Position numbers and translations under genes: made by a program | Shown here: in pieces, positions 7,896 to 16,559 of the stretch | Numbering within the stretch: position 1 is the stretch's first letter | Layout of the letters: each line of letters starts with the position of its first letter | DNA from: Bacillota bacterium | Lineage (GTDB): Bacteria; Bacillota; Clostridia; Peptostreptococcales; Anaerovoracaceae | Length of the DNA stretch: 50,544 bases | Direction: 5' to 3' | NCBI GenBank assembly: GCA_017437745.1 | Contig: JAFRYI010000021.1 | Coordinates: forward strand, 1-50,544 | The notes under the pieces: generated by a model | Seen by the model: only the letters and a program-made list of their open reading frames with translations | Told to the model about the DNA's origin: nothing | Database searches by the model: none

Positions 7896-9002
7896 CTAAC
7901 CGGTGATCCCGCGGAGCATGTTCGTAAGCGCCGCTACTTCGTCTCTCTTTTCGTATAGCACGCAGCCGCCTTTGTGTTCTCCGCTTATGAGGCCTTCCGA
8001 ACGCAGCTTGCCGAACAGTTCGGACTTGAGCGCCGCCTTAAGCGAGGTCTCCTTAACGTTAACGTCAGAGTACGGGGAGAAGGGGCAGGGCTCCGCTCCG
8101 CCGTGCGAGTTGATGTGGAAGAACTCCCGGCCCGCCGCCATGCAGCCTCCCACCGCCAGCTCGTCGCCGGGGAAGGAGAGCATTACGGCGTTGTAGGTGT
8201 TTCTGAGGCGTGCCATTGCTTCGTCCATGTATTTGCGCTCCGCGTCTGTGGGCGCAAGATGCTCCGTCTTTTCATCCACCGGAACGTATTCTATGTAGAT
8301 GACCAGCTTGCAGCCCTTGTCCATCAGTATGTCCAGGAACTGCGGAGACGTTACCTCGCGGATGTTGTCCGTGGTGACTGTGATCGATGCCCCGAAGATG
8401 AGTCCCTTGCTGCTGAACTTGTCTATGTTCTGCATCAGCTGATCATATACGCCGGCGCCTCGTCTGACGTCCGTGGCGATCTTTCCGCCTTCTATGCTGA
8501 ACACCGGAACCAGGTTTCGGCAGCGGTCGAAGAGGGCGAAGTAATCGTCGTTCATGTAGGTTCCGTTTGTGAACACAGGGAAAAGTATGCTCTGCGTGTT
8601 TCCTGCGCTTTCTATTACGGCTCTTCTTAAAAGGGGCTCTCCTCCGGCCAGCATGATGAAGCTTACGCCCAGGTCCTCCGCCTCTTTAAATATGCGTTCC
8701 CAGTCGGCCGCGCTGAGCTGCTCCTGAGGCTCCGTGTCTTCCGTGCCGCCGGTGCAGCGCGAGTAGCAACCGGCGCAGTGCAGGTTGCAGCTGCTGGTGA
8801 TGCTTGCTATAAGGAATCCGGGAACATGAAGGTCTTCCTTTTCCAGTTCCAGCCTGCGCTTCGACGCTTTTCTGCTTGCCGCGGCGAACCTTGCCATGAA
8901 CGCGCTCTCCTTAGGATCCTTAAGGGTCGCCTTTACGGTGTCCGCGATTATCTTCTCCACGCCTTGCTCTATGTGTTTCTGAATGTCGAAGTTGTCTTTC
9001 AC
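7896..9002 (-). CDS. Radical SAM protein with C-terminal auxiliary-cluster cysteines
   Basis: A 368-residue radical SAM enzyme. The canonical CxxxCxxC is SCNLHCAGC with Cys72, Cys76 and Cys79; LAGGEPLLR is the SAM-binding GGE motif. The C-terminal third has VGGCMAAGREFF, GGAEPCPFSPYSD and KGGCVLYEKRDEV, a spacing that fits a truncated SPASM/twitch auxiliary Fe-S cluster. An N-terminal ~60-residue helical segment precedes the barrel. The start is GTG at 9002 with GGAAAG upstream. It stands alone between two operons, convergent with metF, so there is no context for its substrate; peptide or cofactor maturation are possibilities by family only. Confidence 0.85.
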   Translation of the reverse strand: MKDNFDIQKHIEQGVEKIIADTVKATLKDPKESAFMARFAAASRKASKRRLELEKEDLHVPGFLIASITSSCNLHCAGCYSRCTGGTEDTEPQEQLSAADWERIFKEAEDLGVSFIMLAGGEPLLRRAVIESAGNTQSILFPVFTNGTYMNDDYFALFDRCRNLVPVFSIEGGKIATDVRRGAGVYDQLMQNIDKFSSKGLIFGASITVTTDNIREVTSPQFLDILMDKGCKLVIYIEYVPVDEKTEHLAPTDAERKYMDEAMARLRNTYNAVMLSFPGDELAVGGCMAAGREFFHINSHGGAEPCPFSPYSDVNVKETSLKAALKSELFGKLRSEGLISGEHKGGCVLYEKRDEVAALTNMLRGITG

Positions 9003-9290
9003 CGTTTATCTTTCCTTGCGCGATATTACACACTTTTTGCTGTTTTGAGGTGCATATTTTACCTTAAAGCCGCGAAACAGTCAAGAAAACGCACTGCCGG
9101 ACCCCGGCGGATGCCTGCTTATCCGCAGAAAGAGGCCTGACGCGGACCGTACGTTCGACGCGCTTCGCGTTTTTCGGGCATTATTGCAAAAGTTCTTAGG
9201 GAAAAGATTACAAAGGAATGATTTTTGCATTATAAAGTGGTATATTTAAATAGTTATTATTCAAGCAAAACCGAAAGGAGTAGTTACCTT

Positions 9291-9851
9291 ATGGAACTGC
9301 AGATCAAAGACCTTGTCGAATCGATAAAGAAAGAGGGCGTTGATACCGCTAAGGCCGAAGCAGAAGCTATAATCGCGGACGCCAACAAGAAGGCTGCGGA
9401 CATCGTATCCAAGGCGGAATCCCAGGCAAAGCTCGCTAAGGAAACTTCCGAAAGGGAGATAGCCCTGCTTAAGGAAAATGCCCTTGTAAGCGCCGAGCAG
9501 GCAAAGCGCGACGCCGTTCTCTCGTTCAAGGCCGCAATACAGTCCGAGTACGAAAAGATCCTCTCCGCCAACGTGGACAAGGCGCTGAGCGGCGACGCCC
9601 TGGGCGCGCTGATAAAGGCCGTGCTCACCGACGAGGACGCGTCCAAGTACACCGCGGAAGTCAGCAATGTAAGCGACGGTCTTAAGTCGCTTCTGGCGGA
9701 CGAGATCAAGAAGGGCCTGGAGATAAAGCCCGTCAAGAACGTAAAGGCAGGCTTCAGGCTTGCTTCCAAGGACGGCTCCGGTTATTTCGACTGCTCCGAC
9801 GAAGCCATAACCCAGATGCTGATGCCGTTCTTCAAGGACCTCAGTCTGTAA
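9291..9851 (+). CDS. atpE: V-type ATP synthase/ATPase subunit E
   Basis: A 186-residue peripheral-stalk subunit. Residues ~10-90 are an Ala/Lys/Glu-rich coiled coil (AKAEAEAIIADANKKAADIV), the globular C-terminal part follows. The start is ATG 9291 behind GAAAGGAG; the open frame extends upstream to 9225 without a ribosome site. It is the first gene of a seven-gene run E, DUF2764, A, B, D, I, K on one strand with gaps of 13 bp or less or overlaps. The 288-bp AT-rich region upstream should hold the operon promoter, but I cannot choose a clear -35/-10 pair there. Confidence 0.85.
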   Translation: MELQIKDLVESIKKEGVDTAKAEAEAIIADANKKAADIVSKAESQAKLAKETSEREIALLKENALVSAEQAKRDAVLSFKAAIQSEYEKILSANVDKALSGDALGALIKAVLTDEDASKYTAEVSNVSDGLKSLLADEIKKGLEIKPVKNVKAGFRLASKDGSGYFDCSDEAITQMLMPFFKDLSL

Positions 9852-9864
9852 GAGGGGACACGAG

Positions 9865-10386
9865 ATGGCTTCTTATTACTACCTGATATCGAGCCTTCCG
9901 ATGCTTTCCGCAGACGGCGGAATGCCGTTTTCCTATGCGGAATTTCTTAAGATGTGCCAGGCTAACGTAAGCGAGGAGACCTACAGGCAGCTGGAAGGGC
10001 TTACCCTTTCCTCCAAGGACGGTCCTCTGCTGGACGAGTGGGGCACATTTTATAACGGTCTTACTAAGGAACTCAATTCCCAGAGGAGCGCAAAGCTGGG
10101 TAAGCCTTACCCGGCGGTAACGGACAAGGAGCCTGCATCCGCTTCCGTGGCGTCCGCGGCCATAAGCGCCAGAGACCCGCTGACTGCGGAGCGCATACTT
10201 CTGGACTACGAGTTCGACCAGCTGGACGTCATGGTGGGGCTGCACAGTTTCGACGACTACGTGCTGTTCGGATACGCTTTGAAGCTTAAGCTTCTGGAGC
10301 GCGTAAGCAGCTTCGAGAAAGAAAAAGGTAAAAAAGAATTCAACGATATTCTCAAAGACCTGGAAGACCGGGTCACGAGCTTATAA
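9865..10386 (+). CDS. DUF2764 protein, V-ATPase accessory (subunit C position)
   Basis: A 173-residue protein beginning MASYYYLISSLPML, typical of DUF2764. This family sits between atpE and atpA in V-ATPase operons of Chlamydia, spirochaetes and Bacteroidetes, where it occupies the place of subunit C; a role joining the central rotor to the membrane ring is inferred from position only. It starts 13 bp after atpE and ends 12 bp before atpA. Typical clostridial V-ATPase operons (I-K-E-C-F-A-B-D) carry recognisable C and F subunits, neither of which is found here. Confidence 0.75.
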   Translation: MASYYYLISSLPMLSADGGMPFSYAEFLKMCQANVSEETYRQLEGLTLSSKDGPLLDEWGTFYNGLTKELNSQRSAKLGKPYPAVTDKEPASASVASAAISARDPLTAERILLDYEFDQLDVMVGLHSFDDYVLFGYALKLKLLERVSSFEKEKGKKEFNDILKDLEDRVTSL

Positions 10387-10398
10387 CGGGGAGAGCTT

Positions 10399-12135
10399 AT
10401 GGATATAGTAAAAGGAAAAGTAACAGGTATCAACGGTAACCTCGTAAACGTAGGCTTTACCGGATCGATCCGCAAGAACGAGGTGGGATACATACTCGTA
10501 GAAGGCAAGCGCCTTAAGGGCGAGGTCATCCGCGTAAGCAACGGCAGCGCCAGCATGCAGATCTACGAGATGACCAACGGCATCAAGGTCGGCGACGACG
10601 TGGAGTTCACCGGCGAGCTGATGAGCGTGGAACTTGGGCCCGGACTTCTGACTCAGGTATTCGACGGTCTGCAGAACCCGCTTCCCAAGCTTGCGGAAAA
10701 GTGCGGTTTCTTCCTTGAAAGGGGCGTGTATCTGGATCCGATCCCGGACAAGGACTGGGAGTTCACACCGGAAGTTCAGCCCGGAGACAGCGTAGTCGCG
10801 GGCGACACGATAGGAACCGTGCCGGAGGGGCTCTTTACTCACCGCATAATGGTCCCGTTCACACTTAAGGGCAGCTGGACCGTAAAGTCGGTAAAGGAGA
10901 AGGGCACGTACAACGTAAGGTCCACGGTAGCCGTTCTGGAGAACAGCGTAGGCGACACCAAGGAACTTACGATGGTGTTCACGCAACCGATCAAGGAGCC
11001 TGTAAAGTGCTACGCGGAGCGTCTGCATCCGGACGAACCGCTGATCACCAAGATCAGGTGCATAGACACCTTCCTTCCGGTAGCCAAGGGCGGTACCTTC
11101 TGCGTTCCCGGACCTTTCGGTGCGGGCAAGACGGTGCTTCAGCACCTGGAGGCCAAGAACTCCGAAGCGGACGTCGTAATAGTGGCGGCCTGCGGAGAGC
11201 GTGCCGGCGAGGTAGTGGAGATCCTTAAGGAATTCCCGGAACTGGAAGACCCCAAGACCGGAAGGTCCCTGATCGAAAGGACCATAATAATATGCAATAC
11301 GTCGTCCATGCCGGTAGCCGCGAGAGAAGCTTCCTGCTACACCGCGGTCACCCTGGCCGAGTACTACAGGCAGATGGGACTGGACGTCCTGCTGCTTGCG
11401 GACTCCACCAGCCGCTGGGCTCAGGCGATGAGAGAGATGAGCGGACGTCTGGAAGAGATCCCGGGCGAAGAAGCCTTCCCTGCCTATCTGGACTCCACCA
11501 TCGCGGCCTTCTACGAAAGAGCCGGCAAGGTGCGTCTTAAGGACGGCAGCATAGCTTCCATAACCATAGGCGGAACGGTAAGCCCGGCGGGCGGTAACTT
11601 CGAAGAGCCCGTTACCCAGGCTACGCTTAAGGTAGTAGGAGCTTTCCACGGACTTTCCAGAGAGCGTTCAGACTCCAGAAAGTACCCCGCGATCCATCCC
11701 ATGGAATCGTGGTCCAAATACAAGGGCGTCGTGGACATGGCAAGGGTGGAGGAAGCCCGCGCCATACTGATCCGCAGCACTGAGATCAACCAGATGATGA
11801 AGGTAGTAGGCGAGGAAGGAACTTCTTCCGAGGACTACATAGTCTATCAGAAGGGCGAGCTTCTGGACGCCGTATATCTGCAGCAGAACTCCTTCGATCC
11901 TGTGGATGCCGTAAGCGTTCCCGAAAGGCAGCGCGAGGAGTTCGAGGTGCTTTACGACGCGCTCATGGCCAGATACGACATAAGCGACAAGAAGGAGATA
12001 AGATCCTTCTTCAACCAGCTCAGGCAGGAGTTCCTGGACTGGCACGGAACTGTCTACCAGACGCCCGAATACTACGAGCAGGGTAAGAAAGTAGCGGAGT
12101 CCTACAAGAGCAGAGCCGCTGTAAAGGAGGCGTAG
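10399..12135 (+). CDS. atpA: V-type ATPase catalytic subunit A
   Basis: A 578-residue catalytic subunit. The P-loop is GPFGAGKT at about residues 238-245; the catalytic Glu follows in [10 protein letters not shown]. The A-subunit-specific bulge domain lies between residues ~110 and 190 ([12 protein letters not shown] to [11 protein letters not shown]). Other signatures: [27 protein letters not shown]-type region, AFYERAGKV and the [19 protein letters not shown] segment. It hydrolyses or makes ATP at the A/B interfaces. ATG 10399 is preceded by GGGGAGAG, and subunit B starts 5 bp after the stop. Confidence 0.95.
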   Translation: MDIVKGKVTGINGNLVNVGFTGSIRKNEVGYILVEGKRLKGEVIRVSNGSASMQIYEMTNGIKVGDDVEFTGELMSVELGPGLLTQVFDGLQNPLPKLAEKCGFFLERGVYLDPIPDKDWEFTPEVQPGDSVVAGDTIGTVPEGLFTHRIMVPFTLKGSWTVKSVKEKGTYNVRSTVAVLENSVGDTKELTMVFTQPIKEPVKCYAERLHPDEPLITKIRCIDTFLPVAKGGTFCVPGPFGAGKTVLQHLEAKNSEADVVIVAACGERAGEVVEILKEFPELEDPKTGRSLIERTIIICNTSSMPVAAREASCYTAVTLAEYYRQMGLDVLLLADSTSRWAQAMREMSGRLEEIPGEEAFPAYLDSTIAAFYERAGKVRLKDGSIASITIGGTVSPAGGNFEEPVTQATLKVVGAFHGLSRERSDSRKYPAIHPMESWSKYKGVVDMARVEEARAILIRSTEINQMMKVVGEEGTSSEDYIVYQKGELLDAVYLQQNSFDPVDAVSVPERQREEFEVLYDALMARYDISDKKEIRSFFNQLRQEFLDWHGTVYQTPEYYEQGKKVAESYKSRAAVKEA

Positions 12136-12140
12136 ATCCG

Positions 12141-13436
12141 ATGCAAAAGGTATACACGAAGATAGAATCCATAGTCGGAAACGTCGTTACCGTAAGGTCC
12201 GAGGGCGTAAGGTACGGAGACATCGCCATGGTGGGCGACAGCTTCGCCAACGTCATCAAGCTGGACAAGGACATAGTTTCCCTGCAGGTGTTCGCCGGCG
12301 GTCAGGGCGTAAGCACCACCGACCCGGTGAAGTTCCTGGGAAGACCCATGATGGTGTCCTTCTCCGACGCGCTGCTGGGCCGCATATTCAACGGCGCGGG
12401 CGTTCCGATCGATAAGGGACCGGAGCTTACCGGCAACATGATAACCATAGGAGGCCCGTCCTTCAACCCAGCAAAGCGTATAATCCCCAAGAAGATGATA
12501 CGTACCGGTATCCCGATGATAGACATGTTCAACACTCTGGTCGAAAGCCAGAAGCTGCCTGTGTTCTCGGTATCCGGCGAACCTTATAACCAGCTGCTGG
12601 CGCGCATAGCGCTGCAGGCGGAGGTAGACGTCATAATACTCGGAGGCATGGGCCTTAAGTACGACGACTACCTGGAGTTCCGCAACACCCTGGAGAAGGG
12701 CGGAGCCATGAGCCACACCGTAATGTTCGTGCACACCGCGTCGGACCCGACCGTAGAGTGCACGCTGGTCCCGGACATGGCGCTTGCGGTAGCCGAGCAG
12801 TTCGCTCTGGACGGCAAGAGAGTACTTGTACTGCTCACCGACATGACGAACTTCGCCAACGCGCAGAAGGAGATGGCGATAACCATGGAACAGGTTCCCT
12901 CCAACCGCGGTTATCCCGGAGACCTCTACAGCTGCCTGGCTTCGCGCTACGAGAAGGCAGTGGACATAGAGGGCGCGGGTTCCATCACCATACTCGGTGT
13001 CACCACGATGCCGGGAGACGACGTTACCCACCCCGTACCGGACAACACCGGATACATTACCGAAGGTCAGTACTACCTTAAGGGCGGCAGGATAGAGCCG
13101 TTCGGTTCGCTGTCGCGTCTTAAGCAGAACGTAAACAGCAATACCCGCGACGACCACCGCGCTCTTATGGACGCAATGATAAAACTCTACGCTGCCTATA
13201 AGGAATGCATGGAGAAGAGATCCATGGGATTCCTGATGACAGAGTGGGACGAAAAGCTGCTGAAGTACGGCGAGCTGTTCGAGTCCAGACTCATGGATCT
13301 GAGCGTGAACATTCCTCTGGAAGAGGCGCTGGATCTTGGCTGGGAGATACTCGCGGAGTGCTTCGAGCCCAACGAGACCGGTCTTAAGACCGCTCTGATA
13401 AAAGAAAGATGGCCCAACAAGGAAGCTGTTGAGTAA
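12141..13436 (+). CDS. atpB: V-type ATPase regulatory subunit B
   Basis: A 431-residue non-catalytic subunit of the A3B3 hexamer. It lacks a P-loop, as expected, and carries the B-subunit signatures [71 protein letters not shown] and [19 protein letters not shown]. The length is slightly short of the usual 460 aa because the C-terminal helical part is trimmed. It is inside the operon with 5-bp and 8-bp gaps to its neighbours. Confidence 0.95.
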   Translation: MQKVYTKIESIVGNVVTVRSEGVRYGDIAMVGDSFANVIKLDKDIVSLQVFAGGQGVSTTDPVKFLGRPMMVSFSDALLGRIFNGAGVPIDKGPELTGNMITIGGPSFNPAKRIIPKKMIRTGIPMIDMFNTLVESQKLPVFSVSGEPYNQLLARIALQAEVDVIILGGMGLKYDDYLEFRNTLEKGGAMSHTVMFVHTASDPTVECTLVPDMALAVAEQFALDGKRVLVLLTDMTNFANAQKEMAITMEQVPSNRGYPGDLYSCLASRYEKAVDIEGAGSITILGVTTMPGDDVTHPVPDNTGYITEGQYYLKGGRIEPFGSLSRLKQNVNSNTRDDHRALMDAMIKLYAAYKECMEKRSMGFLMTEWDEKLLKYGELFESRLMDLSVNIPLEEALDLGWEILAECFEPNETGLKTALIKERWPNKEAVE

Positions 13437-13444
13437 GGAAATAA

Positions 13445-14062
13445 ATGGCAAACGTCAAACTCACTAAAAATGAATTAAAGACGCAGAAGGACCATCTTAA
13501 GCAGTACCAGCGCTACCTTCCCACGCTGCAGCTGAAAAAGCAGCAGCTGCAGACCGTCATCATGAAGGTGAAGGCGGAGCACGAGAAGGTGGAGGAGCAG
13601 CGCAGGAGCGTAGTATCCGGTCTGGACGACTGGGTAGCAGTGTTCGGCGAAAACGAGAAGTTCGCGGACACCCGGAAGCTCCAGCAGCTGGTGCAGCCGG
13701 ACCGCGTGGAGTACACAAAGGAGAACATCGCCGGCGTGGAAGTTCCGAACTTCCGTGAGCTTACGTTCAAGGACGTGGAGTACAACGTGGACGACTATCC
13801 GCTGTGGGTGGACTACGCAGTCGTAAAGCTTCGCGACATAGCAAGGCTGGACGCGCTGTGCAAGACGCTGGCCGTGCAGGAGGAACTGCTGGAGAAGGAG
13901 CTCAGGAGCACCTCGCAGCGCGTTAATCTGTTCGAAAAGGTCAAGATACCCGAGGCCAAGGAGAACATACGCGTCATAGAGGTCTATCTGGGCGATCAGC
14001 AGACCGCCGCCGTGGTCCGCGGAAAGATAGCTAAGAAGAAACTTACGGAGGCCGCCAAATGA
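13445..14062 (+). CDS. atpD: V-type ATPase subunit D (central rotor stalk)
   Basis: A 205-residue, mostly helical protein forming the rotor shaft: the N-terminal LTKNELKTQKDHLKQYQRYL and C-terminal LRSTSQRVNLFEKVKIPE blocks are the two long coiled-coil strands of the D subunit. The RVNLFEKVKIP motif is diagnostic. It overlaps subunit I by 4 bp (ATGA), which indicates coupled translation. No gene for subunit F, its usual rotor partner, is found in the operon. Confidence 0.92.
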   Translation: MANVKLTKNELKTQKDHLKQYQRYLPTLQLKKQQLQTVIMKVKAEHEKVEEQRRSVVSGLDDWVAVFGENEKFADTRKLQQLVQPDRVEYTKENIAGVEVPNFRELTFKDVEYNVDDYPLWVDYAVVKLRDIARLDALCKTLAVQEELLEKELRSTSQRVNLFEKVKIPEAKENIRVIEVYLGDQQTAAVVRGKIAKKKLTEAAK

Positions 14063-15927
14063 TAGAAAAGATGAAAAAGGTCTTCGTGGTGTCGTCGGCT
14101 TCCAAAAAGGAGCAGATGCTGGACGCGCTGATGGATCTGGGCGTCCTGCACATCGCGGAAAAGAAGAACGCCGACAGGGAGCTTCTGGACCGCTTCGCGG
14201 CTCTTACAAAGACGGATCTTCTGCTTAAGGAATACGCGGAAAAGAAACAGAAACCGGCTCCTGTGCTCTCGGACGAAGAGTTCGAGAAAAAGTACGCGGA
14301 GATAAGGGCTGCCGCCGACAGAAAGGATGCGCTTACGCAGGAAAGAAGCGCTGCCTCGGCGGAGATAGAAAGGCTCGCTCCCTGGGGAGACTTCTCTCCG
14401 CAGCTGGTAGCGGAGCTTAAGGACGAAGGTCTGGAATTCCACTTCTACCGCGTCGGAAAGAACGAACTGGAGACCATAACCGCGGACGAGAACATAAAGT
14501 TCATACGTCTTTCGGACGTGGATAAGATGGCTGTCGTGGCAGTGCTGGGCAAGCTTCCTCCGGAGATCAACGCCATGGAACTGGCCATGCCGGAGAAGGG
14601 TCTGTCGGAGCTTAAGGCAAGCATCGCCGAGTGCGACGCTAAGACCGCCGAGTGCGAAGCGGAGCTGAAAGCGGCTTCGATATACGAAGCGAGCTTCAAG
14701 GACCAGCTGCAGAAACTGCAGGAGAAAACGGACTTCTCGTCAGCCGAGGCCACGGCCGAGAGCGAGGACGATCTGGTCTGGATAAGCGGCTACATGCCGG
14801 AGGCGGATCTGCCTAAGCTCGCGGATTTCGCAAAGGCTAACGGAGCCGCCTGGGCCGCGGACGATCCGGCCGAGGACGACGACAAGGTGCCCACCAAGGT
14901 GCGGTACAGCAAGATCACTAACATAATAAAACCGCTGTTCGACGTTCTGGGCATACTGCCCGGCTACAACGAGCAGGACGTATCGCTGTGGTTCCTGATA
15001 TTCTTCACGATATTCACGGCGATGATAATCGGAGACGCGGCCTACGGCGTGCTGTTCCTGATAGGAGCCATAGTCCTGACCATCAAGATGAAGAAGGTGA
15101 ACAACGTCGTCTTCCTTGTCTATGTGCTGTCGATAGCCACCATAATATGGGGCGCCATAACGGGCACGTGGTTCGGCTCCGAGGCGGCCATGAAGGTTCC
15201 GTTCCTGAAGTCGCTGGTGATACCGCAGTTCGCCAACTATCCGGAGTACTTCGGAGTTACGGCTACGGCGCAGCAGAACACGATAATGAAGTTCTCGTTC
15301 ACCCTCGGCGTCATCCAGATAGCTCTGGGCTGCCTGCTGAGCGTGCGCAAGAAGATAAGCGAAAAGAACCTGAGCTTCATTGCCGACATAGGCTGGCTGT
15401 TCGCGGCCTGCGCCATGTACCTGCTGTCCCTCAACCTGGTAATAGGCGAGAAGATAGCCATGAAACCGGTGTTCATAGTCATAATCGCGGCCTTCGTGAT
15501 AGTGGTGCTGTTCGGCGGCATGGAGCCGGGCAAGAGCTTCGGCCAGGGCATAAAAGCGGGTCTGGGCAACGCGTTCACCGTGTTCCTGGATACGATCAGC
15601 TGCTTCGGCAACGTAATGAGCTACATAAGGCTGTTCGCGGTAGGCATGGCTTCGCTGGCGATAGCGCAGAGCTTCAACGGCATAGCCGAGAACTTCAAGG
15701 GACCGTGGTTCGTGCTCGCGATAGTGGTGCTTCTGATAGGCCACGGACTCAACCTGATAATGGGGCTTCTTTCGGTAGTAGTGCACGGCGTCCGCCTGAA
15801 CGTGCTGGAGTTCTCCGGCCAGGCAGGCCTGGAATGGACCGGCATAGCCTACGAACCGTTTAAAAAGAACGATAAACAAGATAAAACAGAAACCGATAAT
15901 AAAGAAAACAAAGGAGATCTATTATGA
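14059..15927 (+). CDS. atpI: V-type ATPase subunit I (a-subunit, membrane stator)
   Basis: A 622-residue subunit. Residues ~1-290 are cytoplasmic with coiled coil (KTAECEAELKAASIYEASFKDQLQKLQEK-type region); residues ~300-590 are membrane-spanning, with WFLIFFTIFTAMIIGDAAYG, the conserved NVMSYIRLFAVGMASLAIA helix carrying the essential Arg facing the c-ring, and HGLNLIMGLLSVVVHGVRLNVLEF. The tail is charged and Lys/Asn-rich. It overlaps both flanking genes by 4 bp. The protein forms the ion half-channels with subunit K. Confidence 0.95.
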   Translation: MIEKMKKVFVVSSASKKEQMLDALMDLGVLHIAEKKNADRELLDRFAALTKTDLLLKEYAEKKQKPAPVLSDEEFEKKYAEIRAAADRKDALTQERSAASAEIERLAPWGDFSPQLVAELKDEGLEFHFYRVGKNELETITADENIKFIRLSDVDKMAVVAVLGKLPPEINAMELAMPEKGLSELKASIAECDAKTAECEAELKAASIYEASFKDQLQKLQEKTDFSSAEATAESEDDLVWISGYMPEADLPKLADFAKANGAAWAADDPAEDDDKVPTKVRYSKITNIIKPLFDVLGILPGYNEQDVSLWFLIFFTIFTAMIIGDAAYGVLFLIGAIVLTIKMKKVNNVVFLVYVLSIATIIWGAITGTWFGSEAAMKVPFLKSLVIPQFANYPEYFGVTATAQQNTIMKFSFTLGVIQIALGCLLSVRKKISEKNLSFIADIGWLFAACAMYLLSLNLVIGEKIAMKPVFIVIIAAFVIVVLFGGMEPGKSFGQGIKAGLGNAFTVFLDTISCFGNVMSYIRLFAVGMASLAIAQSFNGIAENFKGPWFVLAIVVLLIGHGLNLIMGLLSVVVHGVRLNVLEFSGQAGLEWTGIAYEPFKKNDKQDKTETDNKENKGDLL

Positions 15928-16358
15928 ATCTGGCATTTGTAGGTATGGCTGCTGCGCTTGGACTTTCGGCAGCAGGTTCCGCTTTCGGAACAGGTTTTGC
16001 GGGAATGGCTTCCGTAGGCGCGTGGAAGAAGTGCTACGCGGCAGGTAAGCCGGCTCCGTTCATCATGATCGCTTTCTCGGGAGCTCCGCTCACCCAGACG
16101 ATCTACGGCTTCCTTCTTATGAACTTCATAAGGAGCGCCGTTGCGGGCGGCGCCGACGCGGGACTGGCCTTCGGCGTAGGCCTCTTCGGAGGACTTGCGA
16201 TCGGTCTTTCCGCTCTGTTCCAGGGCAAGACCGCGGCCGCGGCTTCCGACGCTCTCGGATCGACGGGCAAAGGTACGGCGAACTACTTCATTGTCGTAGG
16301 TATAATAGAAACGGTAGCGCTGTTCACACTGGTGTTCTGCCTGCTGCTCCTCGGTTGA
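15924..16358 (+). CDS. atpK: V-type ATPase subunit K (rotor ring), Na+-type binding residues
   Basis: A 144-residue four-helix proteolipid. The residues that bind Na+ in Enterococcus hirae NtpK are matched: Leu56-Thr57-Gln58 in helix 2 (APLTQTIYG), Gln100 in helix 3 (ALFQGKTAAA) and Glu129 in helix 4 (GIIETVALF). This suggests a sodium-translocating enzyme, an inference from the site only. Unlike simple c subunits, helices 1-2 lack an ion-site carboxylate, so there is one site per four helices, as in V-type K subunits. Last gene of the operon; terminator follows. Confidence 0.93.
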   Translation: MNLAFVGMAAALGLSAAGSAFGTGFAGMASVGAWKKCYAAGKPAPFIMIAFSGAPLTQTIYGFLLMNFIRSAVAGGADAGLAFGVGLFGGLAIGLSALFQGKTAAAASDALGSTGKGTANYFIVVGIIETVALFTLVFCLLLLG

Positions 16359-16385
16359 TCTGCGCCGTAAAAGACGATATTCAGA

Positions 16386-16428
16386 AACAGCCCCAGACTG
16401 CTTCGGTCTTGGGCTGTTCGTGTTTTTT
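16386..16428 (+). terminator. Rho-independent terminator of the V-ATPase operon
   Basis: AACAGCCCCAGACT pairs with GGTCTTGGGCTGTT around a CTTC-type loop and is followed by a T-rich tail. Confidence 0.88.
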
Positions 16429-16455
16429 GCTATCGGCCCGGAGAGGGCATACAGT

Positions 16456-16484
16456 TTGAAAACACAGCGGTAATCGTATATAAT
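16456..16484 (+). promoter_or_regulatory. Sigma-A promoter of the STAS-kinase-HATPase gene
   Basis: TTGAAA at 16456-16461, 17-bp spacer, perfect TATAAT at 16479-16484. The start codon is at 16560, giving a leader of about 70 bases. Confidence 0.75.
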
Positions 16485-16559
16485 TAATTAATTGGATAAA
16501 ACGCGTGAACAGCGGACTGAGAGAGTTCCGTCCGGTGCAGATACAGAAAGGTGAACGAG

